Shown here in pieces: positions 33,877 to 43,643 of a DNA stretch of 56,188 bases (its first letter is position 1; the number at the start of each line of letters is the position of its first letter). Origin of the DNA: an uncultured Pseudoxanthomonas sp. (GTDB lineage Bacteria > Pseudomonadota > Gammaproteobacteria > Xanthomonadales > Xanthomonadaceae); assembly GCA_946886405.1 (NCBI GenBank), contig CAMPIO010000013.1, positions 1 to 56,188 of the forward strand, written 5' to 3'. The notes under the pieces were generated by a model that did no database searches, was not told where the DNA came from, and saw only the letters and a list, made by a program, of their open reading frames with translations. A program made the position numbers and the translations under genes.

Positions 33877-35274
33877 ATGACCCGTAGCAAGCGTATCTAT
33901 GTGTTGGACACCAACGTGCTGATGCACGACCCCACCGCGCTGTTCAAGTTCGAGGAACACGACGTCTACCTGCCGATGCAGGTGATCGAGGAACTGGACA
34001 ACGGCAAGAAGGGCACGTCGGAAGCGAGCCGCAACGCGCGGCAGGTCAGCCGCTTCCTCAATGAACTGGTCGAGACCTCCGGCCTGGACAACGTGGCCGC
34101 CGGCATTCCGCTGATCCAGCCCAACAGCCTGCAACTGCGTGGCTCGCAGAGCGCTGGCCTGCTGCGCTTCCAGACCAGCCATTTCGATGCCGGCAAGAGC
34201 TTCGGTGCGGTCATCCCCGACAACGCCATCCTCGGGGCCATCCTCGCGCTGAAGGAGAGCGAGCCGGAAATCCCGGTGGTGTTCGTGTCCAAGGACATCA
34301 ACCTGCGCATCAAGGCGGCGATCGCGGGCATCGTGTCGGAGGACTACGAGAACGATCGCGCGCTGGACGACTTCAGCCTGCTCTACACCGGCGCGGACCC
34401 GGTTCCGGAGGATTTCTGGCAACGCCACGGCAAGGACCTGCGCTCCTGGACCGACAAGGGCCGCACCTTCTATGAGGTCACCATGGCCGAGGGTGCTGGC
34501 TGGTACCCCAACCAGTTCCTCTATCTGCCGGGCGACGACGAATCCGAGTTCCGCGTCAGCAAGGTCGAAGGCGACAAGGCGACGCTGCAGATCGTCGACG
34601 ACTTCCGCCACAGCCAGCATGCGGTGTGGGGCATCAATGCGCGCAACCGCGAACAGAACTTCGCGCTCAATGCACTGATGGATCCCGACATCGACTTCGT
34701 CACCCTGCTCGGCACCGCCGGCACCGGCAAGACGCTGCTCGCGCTCGCGGCCGGGCTGGCGCAGACGATGGACCAGCAGCGGTACCGCGAGATCATCATG
34801 ACGCGCGCCACGGTGAGCGTGGGTGAGGACATCGGCTTCCTGCCCGGCACGGAAGAGGAAAAGATGACGCCATGGATGGGCGCGCTGACCGACAACCTGG
34901 AAGTGCTGACGCACAACCAGGAAGGCGGCGCGTGGGGGCGCGCGGCGACCAACGACCTGCTCGCCTCGCGCATCAAGATCCGCTCGATGAACTTCATGCG
35001 CGGCCGCACGTTCCTGTCGCGCTACCTGATCCTCGACGAGGCGCAGAACCTCACGCCGAAGCAGATGAAGACGCTGATCACCCGCGCCGGCCCCGGCACC
35101 AAGATCGTCTGCCTGGGCAACGTGGAGCAGATCGACACGCCCTATCTGACGGAGACGACGTCCGGCCTGACCTATGCGGTGGACCGCTTCAAGAACTGGG
35201 CGCACAGCGCGCACATCACGCTGCGGCGTGGCGAGCGTTCGCGCTTGGCGGATTACGCGTCGGAAGTGCTGTAA
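33877..35274 (+). CDS. PhoH family protein with N-terminal PIN domain
   Basis: This 465-residue protein fuses a PIN ribonuclease domain (VLDTNVLMHDP at residues 9-18, EELDN, later acidic residues around VVFVSKDINLR) to a PhoH ATPase domain. Walker A is GTAGTGKT at 279-286, and YLILDEAQNLTP is the Walker B region. Related PIN-PhoH proteins (PhoH2) unwind and cut RNA. The ATG at 33877 is chosen because the PIN domain begins within a few residues and GAGG precedes it; an upstream in-frame ATG adds no conserved sequence. Confidence 0.93.
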   Translation: MTRSKRIYVLDTNVLMHDPTALFKFEEHDVYLPMQVIEELDNGKKGTSEASRNARQVSRFLNELVETSGLDNVAAGIPLIQPNSLQLRGSQSAGLLRFQTSHFDAGKSFGAVIPDNAILGAILALKESEPEIPVVFVSKDINLRIKAAIAGIVSEDYENDRALDDFSLLYTGADPVPEDFWQRHGKDLRSWTDKGRTFYEVTMAEGAGWYPNQFLYLPGDDESEFRVSKVEGDKATLQIVDDFRHSQHAVWGINARNREQNFALNALMDPDIDFVTLLGTAGTGKTLLALAAGLAQTMDQQRYREIIMTRATVSVGEDIGFLPGTEEEKMTPWMGALTDNLEVLTHNQEGGAWGRAATNDLLASRIKIRSMNFMRGRTFLSRYLILDEAQNLTPKQMKTLITRAGPGTKIVCLGNVEQIDTPYLTETTSGLTYAVDRFKNWAHSAHITLRRGERSRLADYASEVL

Positions 35275-35282
35275 GGCGCACC

Positions 35283-35316
35283 CGGCCGCTACCTCGACCA
35301 TTCGACGTAGCGGCCG
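35283..35316 (+). terminator. Inverted repeat after phoH
   Basis: A perfect 10-bp inverted repeat (CGGCCGCTAC / GTAGCGGCCG) with a 14-base loop lies 8 bases after the phoH stop. It has no T-tract. It may be a transcript end or stabilising hairpin ahead of the membrane-protein gene at 35330. Confidence 0.45.
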
Positions 35317-35329
35317 CGCGCTTATCGCC

Positions 35330-35815
35330 ATGCAGGATCCCTATACGCCACCCCATTCGCCGTTGGCTACGCCGGCAGCCAACGCCCCCACTGTCGCCAA
35401 AAGCATCCAGGGGAGAAGGATTCTGCTGGGCGCAGTAGTTCTGTACCTCGTGCTGACGGGATGGGCGATCCTCGACGTGTTCCTGACACTCAACATCGCG
35501 TCCTGGCTTGACACCATCGCAGTATCGATTGACGCGATCATGGGTGTCCGCATCGCGATGCACTTTCTGGTGGCTTCCGCGGCTTATTGGTGGTTCGCTG
35601 CCGGCGTGTGGCGGGGTCGACTGGTGCACGTGCTGCTCGCCTGGATACTGGTCCAGATACTCGAGGCCATCGTGATCATGTTTGCCGTGCAAGTGGGACC
35701 GCACCGGATTGCATGGCAATCCATGCTGCTCGATCTGTTGCCGGCCCTCGTCGGCTGGGGATTGACCTGGCTCTGGTCGGGACGCCATTTGCGCATCGCG
35801 CATCAGAATTCCTGA
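35330..35815 (+). CDS. Unrecognised small membrane protein
   Basis: This 161-residue protein has a Pro/Ala-rich cytoplasmic-type N-terminus of about 35 residues. It is followed by about four hydrophobic segments (near residues 37-60, 75-95, 100-125 and 133-152) separated by short loops. A basic patch RGRLVHVLL sits between helices. I do not recognise a family. It is followed 6 bases later by the YoaK-type gene on the same strand, so the two are probably co-transcribed. No clear ribosome-binding site precedes the ATG. Confidence 0.6.
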   Translation: MQDPYTPPHSPLATPAANAPTVAKSIQGRRILLGAVVLYLVLTGWAILDVFLTLNIASWLDTIAVSIDAIMGVRIAMHFLVASAAYWWFAAGVWRGRLVHVLLAWILVQILEAIVIMFAVQVGPHRIAWQSMLLDLLPALVGWGLTWLWSGRHLRIAHQNS

Positions 35816-35821
35816 TATCCG

Positions 35822-36499
35822 ATGGGCCTCCATCTCCCTCGCTGGGTCTGGATCGGTGCCGTGCTGCTGGCCTGCGTGGCCGGCATGGTCAACGTCATCG
35901 GGTACCTGGGTTTCGAACACCAGGCGATCAGCCACCTCACCGGTACCACCAGCCTGCTCGGCGCGGCGATTGCGCAGGGCGACGTGCGGGCCGTGATGCA
36001 CCTGTGGGGCGTGCTGATCGCGTTCTGCCTGGGCGCGATGGTCAGCGGCCTGATCATCCAGGACCAGACACTGAAGCTCGGCCGCCGGTACGGCGTGGTG
36101 CTCGCGCTGGAAGCCGTGTTGCTGATCGCCGCGATCCCGCTGTTCAAACAGGAGCAGATCTGGGGCGCCCTGCTGGCCGCCGTGGCGTGCGGCCTGCAGA
36201 ACGCGATGGTCACCACCTACAGCGGCGCCGCCGTCCGCACCACGCACCTCAGCGGCATGTTCACCGACCTGGGCATCGGGCTGGGCCACCTGCTGCGCGG
36301 CATGCCGTTGCCGGTGCGGCGACTGACGCTCAGCGGCCTGATCATCAGTGGCTTCCTCGGCGGTGGCGTGCTCGGTGCATGGCTGTACCGACACTTCGGT
36401 TACGACGCCCTGCTGGCGCCGGCGCTGCTGACCGGCAGCACCGGCGTTGGCTATGTGCTGTATCGCCAGTGGACACGTGCGCGGTCACCGACGAGGTGA
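35822..36499 (+). CDS. YoaK (DUF1275) family membrane protein
   Basis: This is a 225-residue integral membrane protein with about six hydrophobic segments. YoaK/DUF1275 hallmarks are the first helix with DxxxYLGF-like sequence ([26 protein letters not shown]) and the segment [34 protein letters not shown]. Family members are proposed small-molecule transporters, but the function is unproven. It lies between an unrecognised membrane protein (6-base gap) and thiD (43-base gap, which holds the thiD -10 box). Confidence 0.88.
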   Translation: MGLHLPRWVWIGAVLLACVAGMVNVIGYLGFEHQAISHLTGTTSLLGAAIAQGDVRAVMHLWGVLIAFCLGAMVSGLIIQDQTLKLGRRYGVVLALEAVLLIAAIPLFKQEQIWGALLAAVACGLQNAMVTTYSGAAVRTTHLSGMFTDLGIGLGHLLRGMPLPVRRLTLSGLIISGFLGGGVLGAWLYRHFGYDALLAPALLTGSTGVGYVLYRQWTRARSPTR

Positions 36500-36530
36500 C
36501 CCGTCTCGCCACACGCCGGCGTACGGATGG

Positions 36531-36536
36531 CACAAT
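36531..36536 (+). promoter_or_regulatory. -10 box directly upstream of thiD
   Basis: CACAAT ends exactly 6 bases before the thiD ATG, the same spacing as at queG, nnr and tsaE. The -35 region is not recognisable. Confidence 0.4.
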
Positions 36537-36542
36537 TCGCGC

Positions 36543-37352
36543 ATGACCGTTCCCTCCGTGGTTTCCGCCCTGACCATCGCCGGCTCCGACTCCGGTGGCG
36601 GCGCCGGCATCCAGGCCGACCTGAAAACCTTCGCCGCACACCGCGTGCATGGCCTGTCGGCCATCGCCGCGCTGACGGCGCAACACACGCGTGGCGTCAC
36701 CGCAGTGAACGTGCCGGCGATGGATTTCCTGCGTGCGCAGCTCGATGCCTGCTTCGAGGATTTCGACGTCCGTGCGGTGAAGCTCGGCATGCTGGCCACC
36801 GCGGAGGTGATCGGTGTGGTGGCCGACGCATTGCGCAGGCATCGCCCGGCCACCGTGGTGGTCGATCCGGTCATGGTCGCCACCAGTGGCGCCAAGCTGC
36901 TGGAAGACAGCGCACTGCACGCCCTGCGCACGCTGTTGTTGCCACTGGCGGACGTGGTGACGCCGAATCTTCCCGAGGCCGAACTGCTGCTGGGGCGCTC
37001 CATCGCCGACGCCTCGGCGATGCGCGCGGCCGCGAACGACCTGCTGGCGCTGGGCGCGCGAGCCGTGTTCCTCAAGGGCGGCCATCTGCCGGGCGACGGC
37101 GACGTGGTGGACCTGTACGTCGATACAGACGGGATGACGGAAACCTCGCACCCACGCCTGTCGCTGGAAGCGCATGGCACCGGATGCACGCTCGCCTCCG
37201 CCATCGCCGCGCGTTGCGCGCAAGGCATGGCGATGAAGGAGGCATGCCTCGCCGCATCGGACTATGTGCACGCCGCATTGCGCGGTGGCTATCGGCCCGG
37301 ACGCAGCGAGATCGTCGTGCTGGACCACATCGGGGCGGCACCGGTCGCATGA
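36543..37352 (+). CDS. thiD: Hydroxymethylpyrimidine/phosphomethylpyrimidine kinase
   Basis: This 269-residue ribokinase-fold enzyme phosphorylates HMP and HMP-P in thiamine synthesis. Conserved parts are [21 protein letters not shown] at the N-terminus, [34 protein letters not shown], and the anion-hole motif [15 protein letters not shown]. The ATG at 36543 is used since the family starts here; an earlier in-frame ATG lies inside the YoaK gene. The hydrolase gene overlaps its stop by 4 bases. Confidence 0.95.
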   Translation: MTVPSVVSALTIAGSDSGGGAGIQADLKTFAAHRVHGLSAIAALTAQHTRGVTAVNVPAMDFLRAQLDACFEDFDVRAVKLGMLATAEVIGVVADALRRHRPATVVVDPVMVATSGAKLLEDSALHALRTLLLPLADVVTPNLPEAELLLGRSIADASAMRAAANDLLALGARAVFLKGGHLPGDGDVVDLYVDTDGMTETSHPRLSLEAHGTGCTLASAIAARCAQGMAMKEACLAASDYVHAALRGGYRPGRSEIVVLDHIGAAPVA

Positions 37353-38200
37353 ATGCCGCCGACACGACCCTGCCTGCTGAAGAGTTTCCGCTGCAATCGC
37401 AGGATGGCCACGCCTGCACACTGATCGCGCGTATTCCGGCCAATCCCGTCTCCGCCCTGCTGTGGGTGCCTGCGCTGGGCGTGGCGGCGCGCCACTACCT
37501 GCCGTTCGCCGATGCGCTGGCCGAACGGGGCATTGCGGTGTTCGTGCACGAGTGGCGCGGCAATGGCAGCAGTTCGCTCCGCGCGGGACGACGCACGGAC
37601 TGGGGTTACCGCGAGTTGCTGGGCACGGACCTGCCGCTCAGCCACGCGGCGATGAGACGTCGTCTGCCGGAGCTTTCCCATCGCATCGGCGGCCACAGCC
37701 TGGGCGGCCAACTGGCGGCCTGCCACGCGGGCCAGTGTCCTGGCGCGTTCACGGGCCTCTGGCTGGTCGGCAGCGGAAACCCGTACTGGCGCACGTTCCC
37801 GGCGCCGCGCGGCTACGCACTGCCCTTCTTTTACCAGTTCGCCCCGTGGCTGGCGCGCGCCTGTGGCGCCCTGCCCGGTCGGCGACTGGGTTTCGGTGGC
37901 GACGAAGCGCGCGGACTGATCCGTGACTGGGCGCGGGTGGGACTGAGCGGTCGCTATCGCGCATCAGGCTGGGCGGTGGATCTGGAGGCAGGCATGCGCA
38001 CGGTGCGCGCGCCAGTGCGCGGCGTCCTGTTCGACGACGACTGGCTGGCACCGGAAAGCTCGCTGCGGGCCTTGATGGCGAAAATGCCGGAGAGTCCCGC
38101 GCACGTGACGGTGCTGGATCACGCGCGCCTGGGCGCACGCGCCGATCACTTCGCCTGGATGAAGCAACCCGGGGCCGTGGTCGACGCCCTGCTCGACTGA
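37349..38200 (+). CDS. Alpha/beta hydrolase
   Basis: This is a 283-residue alpha/beta-hydrolase fold protein. The strand-turn HEWRGNGSS region forms the oxyanion side, and the nucleophile elbow is GGHSLGGQ with S117. The likely acid and base are D in FDDDWLAPESS and H in ARADHFAWM near the C-terminus. The overall layout resembles bacterial serine aminopeptidase/lysophospholipase-like proteins. The ATG at 37349 overlaps the thiD stop (ATGA), so it is translated from the thiD message; a functional link to thiamine is not established. Confidence 0.85.
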   Translation: MNAADTTLPAEEFPLQSQDGHACTLIARIPANPVSALLWVPALGVAARHYLPFADALAERGIAVFVHEWRGNGSSSLRAGRRTDWGYRELLGTDLPLSHAAMRRRLPELSHRIGGHSLGGQLAACHAGQCPGAFTGLWLVGSGNPYWRTFPAPRGYALPFFYQFAPWLARACGALPGRRLGFGGDEARGLIRDWARVGLSGRYRASGWAVDLEAGMRTVRAPVRGVLFDDDWLAPESSLRALMAKMPESPAHVTVLDHARLGARADHFAWMKQPGAVVDALLD

Positions 38201-38207
38201 ACGCGCC

Positions 38208-39263
38208 TCAGCAACCCACGACGATGCAGTCGCGCCCCTGCGCCTTCGCACGGTAGAGCGCACTGTCGGCACTGTTGATCCAGTCCGACACCGACGCGAT
38301 GCCTGCATGGGATTCCGCCAGGCCGATGCTGACGGTGCAGCGCAACGCGCGCGTGGAGAATCCGCATGCCGCGACCTGCCTGCGCAGGCGCTCGGCGGCC
38401 ACGATGGCCTCCTCCCAGCGCGTATCGGGCATCACCACGCCGAACTCGTCGCCGCCGTAGCGGCCGCCGGTGTCGACGTCGCGCAGGCAGGCTTTCAACA
38501 GACGGGCGAACTCTTCCACCACCTCGTCGCCGACGGTGTGGCCGTAGCCATCGTTGATGTCCTTGAAACGGTCGATGTCGATCAACACCAGCACGGCGGT
38601 ACGTCCGACACGCTGGAAACGCTGGAGCTCGTGGGTCGCCGCGTGCAGCCATTGCTGGCGGTTCATCAGCCCGGTGGCGGCATCGAAACGCGCCATCTTT
38701 TCCAACAGGTCCTTCTGCTGGCGCGCTTTGCGCGCGAGCGAATGCGTGGCGATGCCGATGGCCATCGGATAGAGCGCCAGGAATGGCAGGCAGGCCAGGA
38801 CCACCGGGTAACTCGTGTAGGGCTCGAACGCGAAACCCCAGGCGGCGCTGGCCGCCAGGCAGGTCAGCGCCATCGCCCCCAGCGTGCGCGCCGCGAAACG
38901 TCCGCCACCGACGATGACCTTGTCCATCGTCAGCATCACCGCCAGTAGCACGCTGGGCAGTGCGTCGAAATGCATCGCCGCAATCCAGAAGCCGCCCATC
39001 GCGGCATCGAAGGTCAGGTTCTGGAATTCAGCCTGCAGCGGCGCGCCGTGCTGCCGCTTCACCCGCCAATAGGCCAGGTGCGGCCACAGGAACCCGTTGG
39101 CAGCCAGCAATGCCCACAACGCGGGCGATGCCGAGTGCTCGTACAGCACGGCCCCCACGCACAGCGCACCCAGGCCCAGCCCCAGCGCACGCATGCGGTA
39201 CATGCGCTTGCCATAGCGTGAGCGGTTCTGTTCCGCCAGGTCGCGAACAACGTCGGAAGGCAA
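38208..39263 (-). CDS. Diguanylate cyclase with MASE2 membrane sensor domain
   Basis: This 351-residue protein would make c-di-GMP from GTP. The N-terminal MASE2-like region (about 18-180) has RMYRMRALGLGLGALCVGAV and several membrane helices. The GGDEF domain has the active-site GGDEF at residues 270-274, with DIDRFKDINDGYGHTVGDEV before it. No RxxD inhibitory site is obvious upstream of GGDEF; the residues there are LRDVDTGGR. The start is a TTG at 39263; no ATG or GTG is available in frame nearby. It lies 118 bases from galE and next to the exopolysaccharide locus, whose output c-di-GMP could control. Confidence 0.9.
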   Translation of the reverse strand: MPSDVVRDLAEQNRSRYGKRMYRMRALGLGLGALCVGAVLYEHSASPALWALLAANGFLWPHLAYWRVKRQHGAPLQAEFQNLTFDAAMGGFWIAAMHFDALPSVLLAVMLTMDKVIVGGGRFAARTLGAMALTCLAASAAWGFAFEPYTSYPVVLACLPFLALYPMAIGIATHSLARKARQQKDLLEKMARFDAATGLMNRQQWLHAATHELQRFQRVGRTAVLVLIDIDRFKDINDGYGHTVGDEVVEEFARLLKACLRDVDTGGRYGGDEFGVVMPDTRWEEAIVAAERLRRQVAACGFSTRALRCTVSIGLAESHAGIASVSDWINSADSALYRAKAQGRDCIVVGC

Positions 39264-39381
39264 GCGGATCCAGGCGATGGGAGATGGGCCGATTCTCAGC
39301 CAATCGCGGCTGCGTCGCCAGCCCGCGGCACGGCGCCGCAGCCGCGCTTATGCCAACCCGGTCACGTTCGGGACAGAACGG

Positions 39382-40398
39382 TCAGGCAGCCGGGTAACCC
39401 TGCGGGTTCTGCGACTGCCAGCGCCAGGCATCGCGGCACATGGCATCGACGCCCAGTTCCGCGCGCCACCCCAGCACCTCATTGGCCAGCGACGGGTCTG
39501 CATACACCTCGGCGACGTCGCCTGCGCGGCGCGCGACGATCTGATAGGGAATCTCCCGATCCGCCGCGCCTGCGAACGCCTTCACCAGCTGCAGCACGCT
39601 GACGCCGTGGCCGGTACCGAGGTTGACAGTGAGGGGGCGGCGTTCGCGCACGAGGAAATCCAGTGCATCCGCATGCGCGCGCGCCAGGTCCATCACATGG
39701 ATGTAGTCGCGCACGCCGGTGCCATCGAGGGTGGGCCAATCGCCGCCATACACGCTCAGATGTTCGCGTCGTCCCACTGCCACCTGGCAGATGTAGGGCA
39801 TCAGGTTGTTCGGGATGCCGGTCGGGTCCTCGCCGATCAGCCCGGACGCGTGCGCACCCACCGGATTGAAATAGCGCAGGTTGGCGGCATGGAAGCCGGG
39901 ATCGTTCTGGCAGAGGTCGCCGATCAGCTGTTCCATCACCAGCTTGGTGCGGCCGTACGGATTGGTGACCTGCAGCCGCGCATCCTCGCGCACCGGTACG
40001 CTGGCCGGGTCGCCATAGACGGTTGCCGAGGAACTGAACACCAGCCGCTTGACGCCTGCCGACTGCATGCCATGCAGGAGGTTGAGCGTGCCGCTGATGT
40101 TGTTGTGGAAATAGTCCAAGGGGCGTTCACAGGATTCGCCTACTGCTTTCAGGGCGGCGAAGTGCACGACGGCGTCGAAGTGCTGCCGCGCGAAGAACCC
40201 CACCACCGCCTCGCGATCGCGCAGGTCCAGCGGCTGGAACGGCACCGGATGTCCGGTGATCTTCTGCAGGCGGGCCAGCACCCCCGGCGAGCTGTTGCTG
40301 AAGTTGTCCGCCACCACCACGTCGTGGCCTCGCTCGACGAGCACCACGTAAGCATGCGCGCCGATGTAACCAGCGCCACCGCACAACAGAATCCGCAT
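39382..40398 (-). CDS. galE: UDP-glucose 4-epimerase
   Basis: This 338-residue short-chain dehydrogenase-type epimerase interconverts UDP-Glc and UDP-Gal. The NAD-binding motif is GGAGYIGAH (7-15). Catalytic residues lie in FSSSATVYG (Ser/Thr) and NPYGRTK (Y-x3-K). Segments HFAALKAVGES, RYFNPVGAH and RDYIHVMDLA are classic for GalE. GGGGAG precedes the ATG at 40398; the in-frame extension to 40515 is not conserved. It diverges from the polysaccharide operon and could supply UDP-Gal to it. Confidence 0.95.
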   Translation of the reverse strand: MRILLCGGAGYIGAHAYVVLVERGHDVVVADNFSNSSPGVLARLQKITGHPVPFQPLDLRDREAVVGFFARQHFDAVVHFAALKAVGESCERPLDYFHNNISGTLNLLHGMQSAGVKRLVFSSSATVYGDPASVPVREDARLQVTNPYGRTKLVMEQLIGDLCQNDPGFHAANLRYFNPVGAHASGLIGEDPTGIPNNLMPYICQVAVGRREHLSVYGGDWPTLDGTGVRDYIHVMDLARAHADALDFLVRERRPLTVNLGTGHGVSVLQLVKAFAGAADREIPYQIVARRAGDVAEVYADPSLANEVLGWRAELGVDAMCRDAWRWQSQNPQGYPAA

Positions 40399-40532
40399 GT
40401 CGACTCCCCGGTCGCTGGTCGCCCACCGTCCTGGTGGCCGGTCATGCCACTGGTACGCAGATGACGGCGCGATCAGGCCATGCCGGCAGCGTGTCCTCTC
40501 GACGGGGCTTTGCACGTTGATCGACTCGACAT

Positions 40533-40576
40533 GGGGCTGACGGCGGTAACGCGCGTGCAGCCCCCGGCCTTATAGA
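40533..40576 (+). promoter_or_regulatory. Candidate promoter and inverted repeat of the exopolysaccharide operon
   Basis: An inverted repeat GGGGCTG (40533-40539) / CAGCCCC (40558-40564) with an 18-base spacer sits 6 bases before TATAGA (40571-40576), a fair -10 box. No -35 hexamer is visible and the repeat covers that position, so it may bind an activator or repressor. It lies in the 215-bp region between divergent galE and the dehydrogenase gene. Confidence 0.4.
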
Positions 40577-40613
40577 CTCTTCCACCATGCAGTACACAGG
40601 GGACCCCACATTG

Positions 40614-41903
40614 ATGAACGCTCCATTGCCCACCCTGGACCAGGTCAGGATCGCCGTGATCGGTCTGGGCTACGTCGGGCTGCCACTGGCCGTCGCCTTC
40701 GGCCGCAAGTTCCCCACCCTCGGCTTCGACATCAATGCCAAGCGCGTGGCGGAGCTGCGTGACCACCAGGACCACACGCTGGAGGTCAGTGCCGACGAAC
40801 TGCGCGACACGCCGCTGCTCGGCTTCAGCGACGACGCGGCCGCGCTGGCCGGTTGCAACGTGTTCATCATCACCGTCCCCACCCCGATCGACGACTACAA
40901 GCGGCCCGACCTGCACCCGCTGGAATCGGCCAGCCGTACCGTCGGCCGCGCGATCGGCAAGGGCGCGGTCGCCATCTACGAATCCACCGTGTATCCCGGC
41001 GCCACCGAAGAGACCTGCGTCCCGATCATCGAGCGCGAATCCGGCCTGACGTTCAACCAGGATTTCTACGCCGGCTACAGCCCGGAGCGCATCAACCCGG
41101 GCGACAAGCAGCACCGCCTGGAAACCATCATGAAGGTCACGTCCGGCTCCACCGCCGAGGTCGCCGACTTCGTCGACGCGCTGTACGGCAGCATCATCAC
41201 CGCCGGTACGCACAAGGCCAGCAGCATCCGCGTAGCCGAGGCCGCCAAGGTCATCGAAAACACCCAGCGCGACGTCAACATCGCGCTGATCAACGAACTG
41301 GCGCTGATCTTCCACCGCCTCGGCATCGATACCCACGAGGTGCTGGAAGCCGCCGGGACCAAATGGAACTTCCTGCCATTCCGTCCTGGCCTGGTCGGCG
41401 GCCACTGCATCGGCGTGGACCCGTACTACCTGACCCACAAGGCGCAGCAGATCGGCTATCACCCCGAAGTGATCCTGGCCGGTCGCCGCATCAACGACGG
41501 CATGGGCAGCCATGTCGCGCGCCGCGTGGCCAAGCTGATGGCCCGGCAGAACCTGCCCACCGCCGGCGCGAAGGTGCTGGTGCTGGGGCTCGCGTTCAAG
41601 GAGAACTGCCCCGACGTGCGCAACACGCGCGTGGTCGACATCGTGGCCGAGCTGCGCAGTTACAACGCGCAGGTCGACGTACACGACCCGTGGGTCAACG
41701 CGGACGAAGCGAAGCACGAGTACGGGCTCGACCTGGTCGCAGAGCCGCAGGCCGGCCAGTACGATGCGGTCATCCTGGCGGTGGCGCACCGCGAGTTCAC
41801 TGAACGCGGCGCCGATGGCGTGCGCGCCCTCGGCAAGCCCGGCGCGGTGGTCTTCGACGTGAAGCGGGCCCTGCCCCGCCACGCCGTCGACGACTGCCTG
41901 TAA
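40614..41903 (+). CDS. Nucleotide-sugar 6-dehydrogenase, TviB/WbpA/WbpO type
   Basis: This 429-residue enzyme of the UDP-glucose/GDP-mannose dehydrogenase family oxidises C6 of a UDP-sugar to the uronic acid in two NAD-dependent steps. The N-terminal Rossmann motif is [26 protein letters not shown] and [13 protein letters not shown] are typical of the TviB branch, which uses UDP-GlcNAc or UDP-GalNAc. Catalytic C265 is in [12 protein letters not shown]. The C-terminal domain has [16 protein letters not shown]. Start: the ATG at 40614 follows AGGGGA; the ATG at 40587 lies only about 4 bases from the expected transcript start and is an alternative. It is the first gene of the polysaccharide operon. 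Confidence 0.93.
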   Translation: MNAPLPTLDQVRIAVIGLGYVGLPLAVAFGRKFPTLGFDINAKRVAELRDHQDHTLEVSADELRDTPLLGFSDDAAALAGCNVFIITVPTPIDDYKRPDLHPLESASRTVGRAIGKGAVAIYESTVYPGATEETCVPIIERESGLTFNQDFYAGYSPERINPGDKQHRLETIMKVTSGSTAEVADFVDALYGSIITAGTHKASSIRVAEAAKVIENTQRDVNIALINELALIFHRLGIDTHEVLEAAGTKWNFLPFRPGLVGGHCIGVDPYYLTHKAQQIGYHPEVILAGRRINDGMGSHVARRVAKLMARQNLPTAGAKVLVLGLAFKENCPDVRNTRVVDIVAELRSYNAQVDVHDPWVNADEAKHEYGLDLVAEPQAGQYDAVILAVAHREFTERGADGVRALGKPGAVVFDVKRALPRHAVDDCL

Positions 41904-41928
41904 TCGACCCTGACCAAGAGAATCCTTG

Positions 41929-42936
41929 ATGCGCGTCCTGGTAACCGGTGCCGCCGGCTTCATCGGCTCCCATCTCAGCCATCGCCTGCTCGACCGCGGC
42001 GACGAAGTGCTGGGATACGACAATCTCAACGACTACTACGACCCCACCCTGAAGGACGCGCGTCTGGCGCGGCTGCTGCCCAAGGACGGGTTCCGCTTCG
42101 TCCGCGGTTCGCTCGAGGACCGCGCCGCCATGGAGGCCGCGTTCGACGACTTCAAGCCGCAGCGCGTGGTCAACCTGGCCGCACAGGCCGGCGTGCGCTA
42201 TTCGCTGGAAAATCCGCACGCCTACATCGACAGCAACATCGTGGGCTTCACCAATATCCTTGAAGCCTGCCGCCACCGCGGCGTCGAACACCTGGTGTAC
42301 GCCTCGTCCAGTTCGGTCTACGGTGCGAACCGCAAGCTGCCGTTCGCGGTGGAGGACAGCGTGGACCATCCGGTCAGCCTGTACGCCGCCACCAAGAAAG
42401 CCAATGAGCTGATGGCGCATACGTACAGCCACCTGTTCGGGTTGCCGACCACCGGATTGCGCTTCTTCACGGTGTATGGCCCATGGGGCCGTCCGGACAT
42501 GGCGCTGTTCCTGTTCACGAAGAGCATCCTCGAGGGCAAGCCTATCGACGTGTTCAACCACGGCCGCCACACGCGCGACTTCACCTTCGTCGACGACATC
42601 GTCGAGGGCGTCATCCGCACCCTCGATACCGTCCCCGGCCCCGATCCGACCTACGACCCGCTGTTGCCCAATCCCGGCTCGTCCAGCGCACCGTGGCGCG
42701 TGTACAACATCGGCAACCACCAGCCCGTCGAGCTGCTGCGCTACATCGAGGTGCTGGAAGAGTGCCTGGGCCGCAAGGCGGAAAAGCGCCTGTTGCCGAT
42801 GCAGCCCGGCGACGTGCCCGACACCTGCGCCGACGTCGAAGCGCTCCGTCGCGACACCGGCTACCACCCGTCCACGCCCATCGAAACCGGCATCCGGCGG
42901 TTCGTCGACTGGTACCGCGAGTTCTACCGGGTGTAG
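41929..42936 (+). CDS. NAD-dependent epimerase, UDP-glucuronate 4-epimerase type
   Basis: This 335-residue SDR epimerase has NAD-binding GAAGFIGSH (residues 8-16) and catalytic Y152-x3-K156 (LYAATKK). [16 protein letters not shown] near residue 34 and [18 protein letters not shown] are hallmarks of the UDP-glucuronic acid 4-epimerase (LspL/Cap1J) branch rather than GalE or WbpP. It would convert a gluco- to a galacto-configured UDP-uronate. It is 25 bases after the dehydrogenase, so the two probably act in sequence to supply a uronic-acid precursor; whether it is an N-acetylated uronate is not settled by sequence. Confidence 0.9.
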   Translation: MRVLVTGAAGFIGSHLSHRLLDRGDEVLGYDNLNDYYDPTLKDARLARLLPKDGFRFVRGSLEDRAAMEAAFDDFKPQRVVNLAAQAGVRYSLENPHAYIDSNIVGFTNILEACRHRGVEHLVYASSSSVYGANRKLPFAVEDSVDHPVSLYAATKKANELMAHTYSHLFGLPTTGLRFFTVYGPWGRPDMALFLFTKSILEGKPIDVFNHGRHTRDFTFVDDIVEGVIRTLDTVPGPDPTYDPLLPNPGSSSAPWRVYNIGNHQPVELLRYIEVLEECLGRKAEKRLLPMQPGDVPDTCADVEALRRDTGYHPSTPIETGIRRFVDWYREFYRV

Positions 42937-43019
42937 TCCGCGCACCCCGCGTCCGGTGGCCGGGCGCGGGCATTCCTTGCGTTGTATGGGGCAATCCGCA
43001 ACAACACAGGGGATGTTCC

Positions 43020-43643
43020 ATGAACCGCACCTTTGCCGGCCTCCTGGCCGTCGCGCTGGCGCTTCTGCTCGCCGGCTGCGCCTCCGGCAACGCCGGCAGC
43101 AAGTCCGTTCCGCCGCAGCAGGCCAGCACCGCTGTCGAGAACTACCAGATCGGCGTCGACGACATCGTCCAGGTGTCGGTCTGGCGTAACCCGGAGCTCG
43201 GCATCACCGTGCCGGTCCGCCCGGACGGCATGATCTCGATCCCCCTGGTGGGCGACGTGTCCGCTGCCGGCCTCAGCCCCGCCGAGGTCGCGAAGGACAT
43301 CCAGGAAAAACTGGGTGCCTATGTGCGCGACCCGCAGGTCGCGGTGATCCTGACCGAACTGCGCAGCCACGAGTACCTGTCGCGCGTGCGCGTCACCGGT
43401 GCGGTGCGCCAGCCGGTGTCGATCCCCTACCGCCCCGGCATGACCGTGCTCGACGCGGTGCTGGCCGCCGGCGGCGTCACCGAGTTCGCCGCGCCCGACC
43501 GCTCCAACCTGTACCGCAAGTCGGCCGACGCCACGCAGAGTTACGCCGTGCGCCTGGACCGCATCCTCAACCGCGGCGACCTGAGCACCAATTTCACCGT
43601 CGCCCCGGGTGACGTGATCACCGTGCCGGAACGCGTCCTGTGA
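43020..43643 (+). CDS. Polysaccharide export lipoprotein (Wza/GumB-like, XrtA-associated type)
   Basis: This 207-residue outer-membrane lipoprotein has lipobox LAGC (C20). The Poly_export domain (about 40-120) begins YQIGVDDIVQVSVWRNPEL with RPDGMISIPLVGDV, followed by a SLBB domain (VRVTGAVRQPVSIPYRPGMTVLDAVLAAGG). It forms the export pore or its periplasmic part. The short length, compared with about 380 residues for Wza, fits GumB and the exosortase-A-associated export proteins. GGGGA precedes the ATG. The next gene starts inside its stop codon (GTGA). Confidence 0.92.
   Translation: MNRTFAGLLAVALALLLAGCASGNAGSKSVPPQQASTAVENYQIGVDDIVQVSVWRNPELGITVPVRPDGMISIPLVGDVSAAGLSPAEVAKDIQEKLGAYVRDPQVAVILTELRSHEYLSRVRVTGAVRQPVSIPYRPGMTVLDAVLAAGGVTEFAAPDRSNLYRKSADATQSYAVRLDRILNRGDLSTNFTVAPGDVITVPERVL

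Noticed and set aside
40399..40613. Clp/CRP-type site (TGTGA-N6-TCACA) in the EPS operon promoter region
   Set aside because: No sequence close to the consensus was found on either strand.
42955..43019. Possible sigma54 promoter before the export lipoprotein gene, as expected for PrsK/PrsR-controlled EPS loci
   Set aside because: The GG and GC dinucleotides are 8 bases apart rather than 10, and the TGGC and TTGC elements have the wrong spacing.
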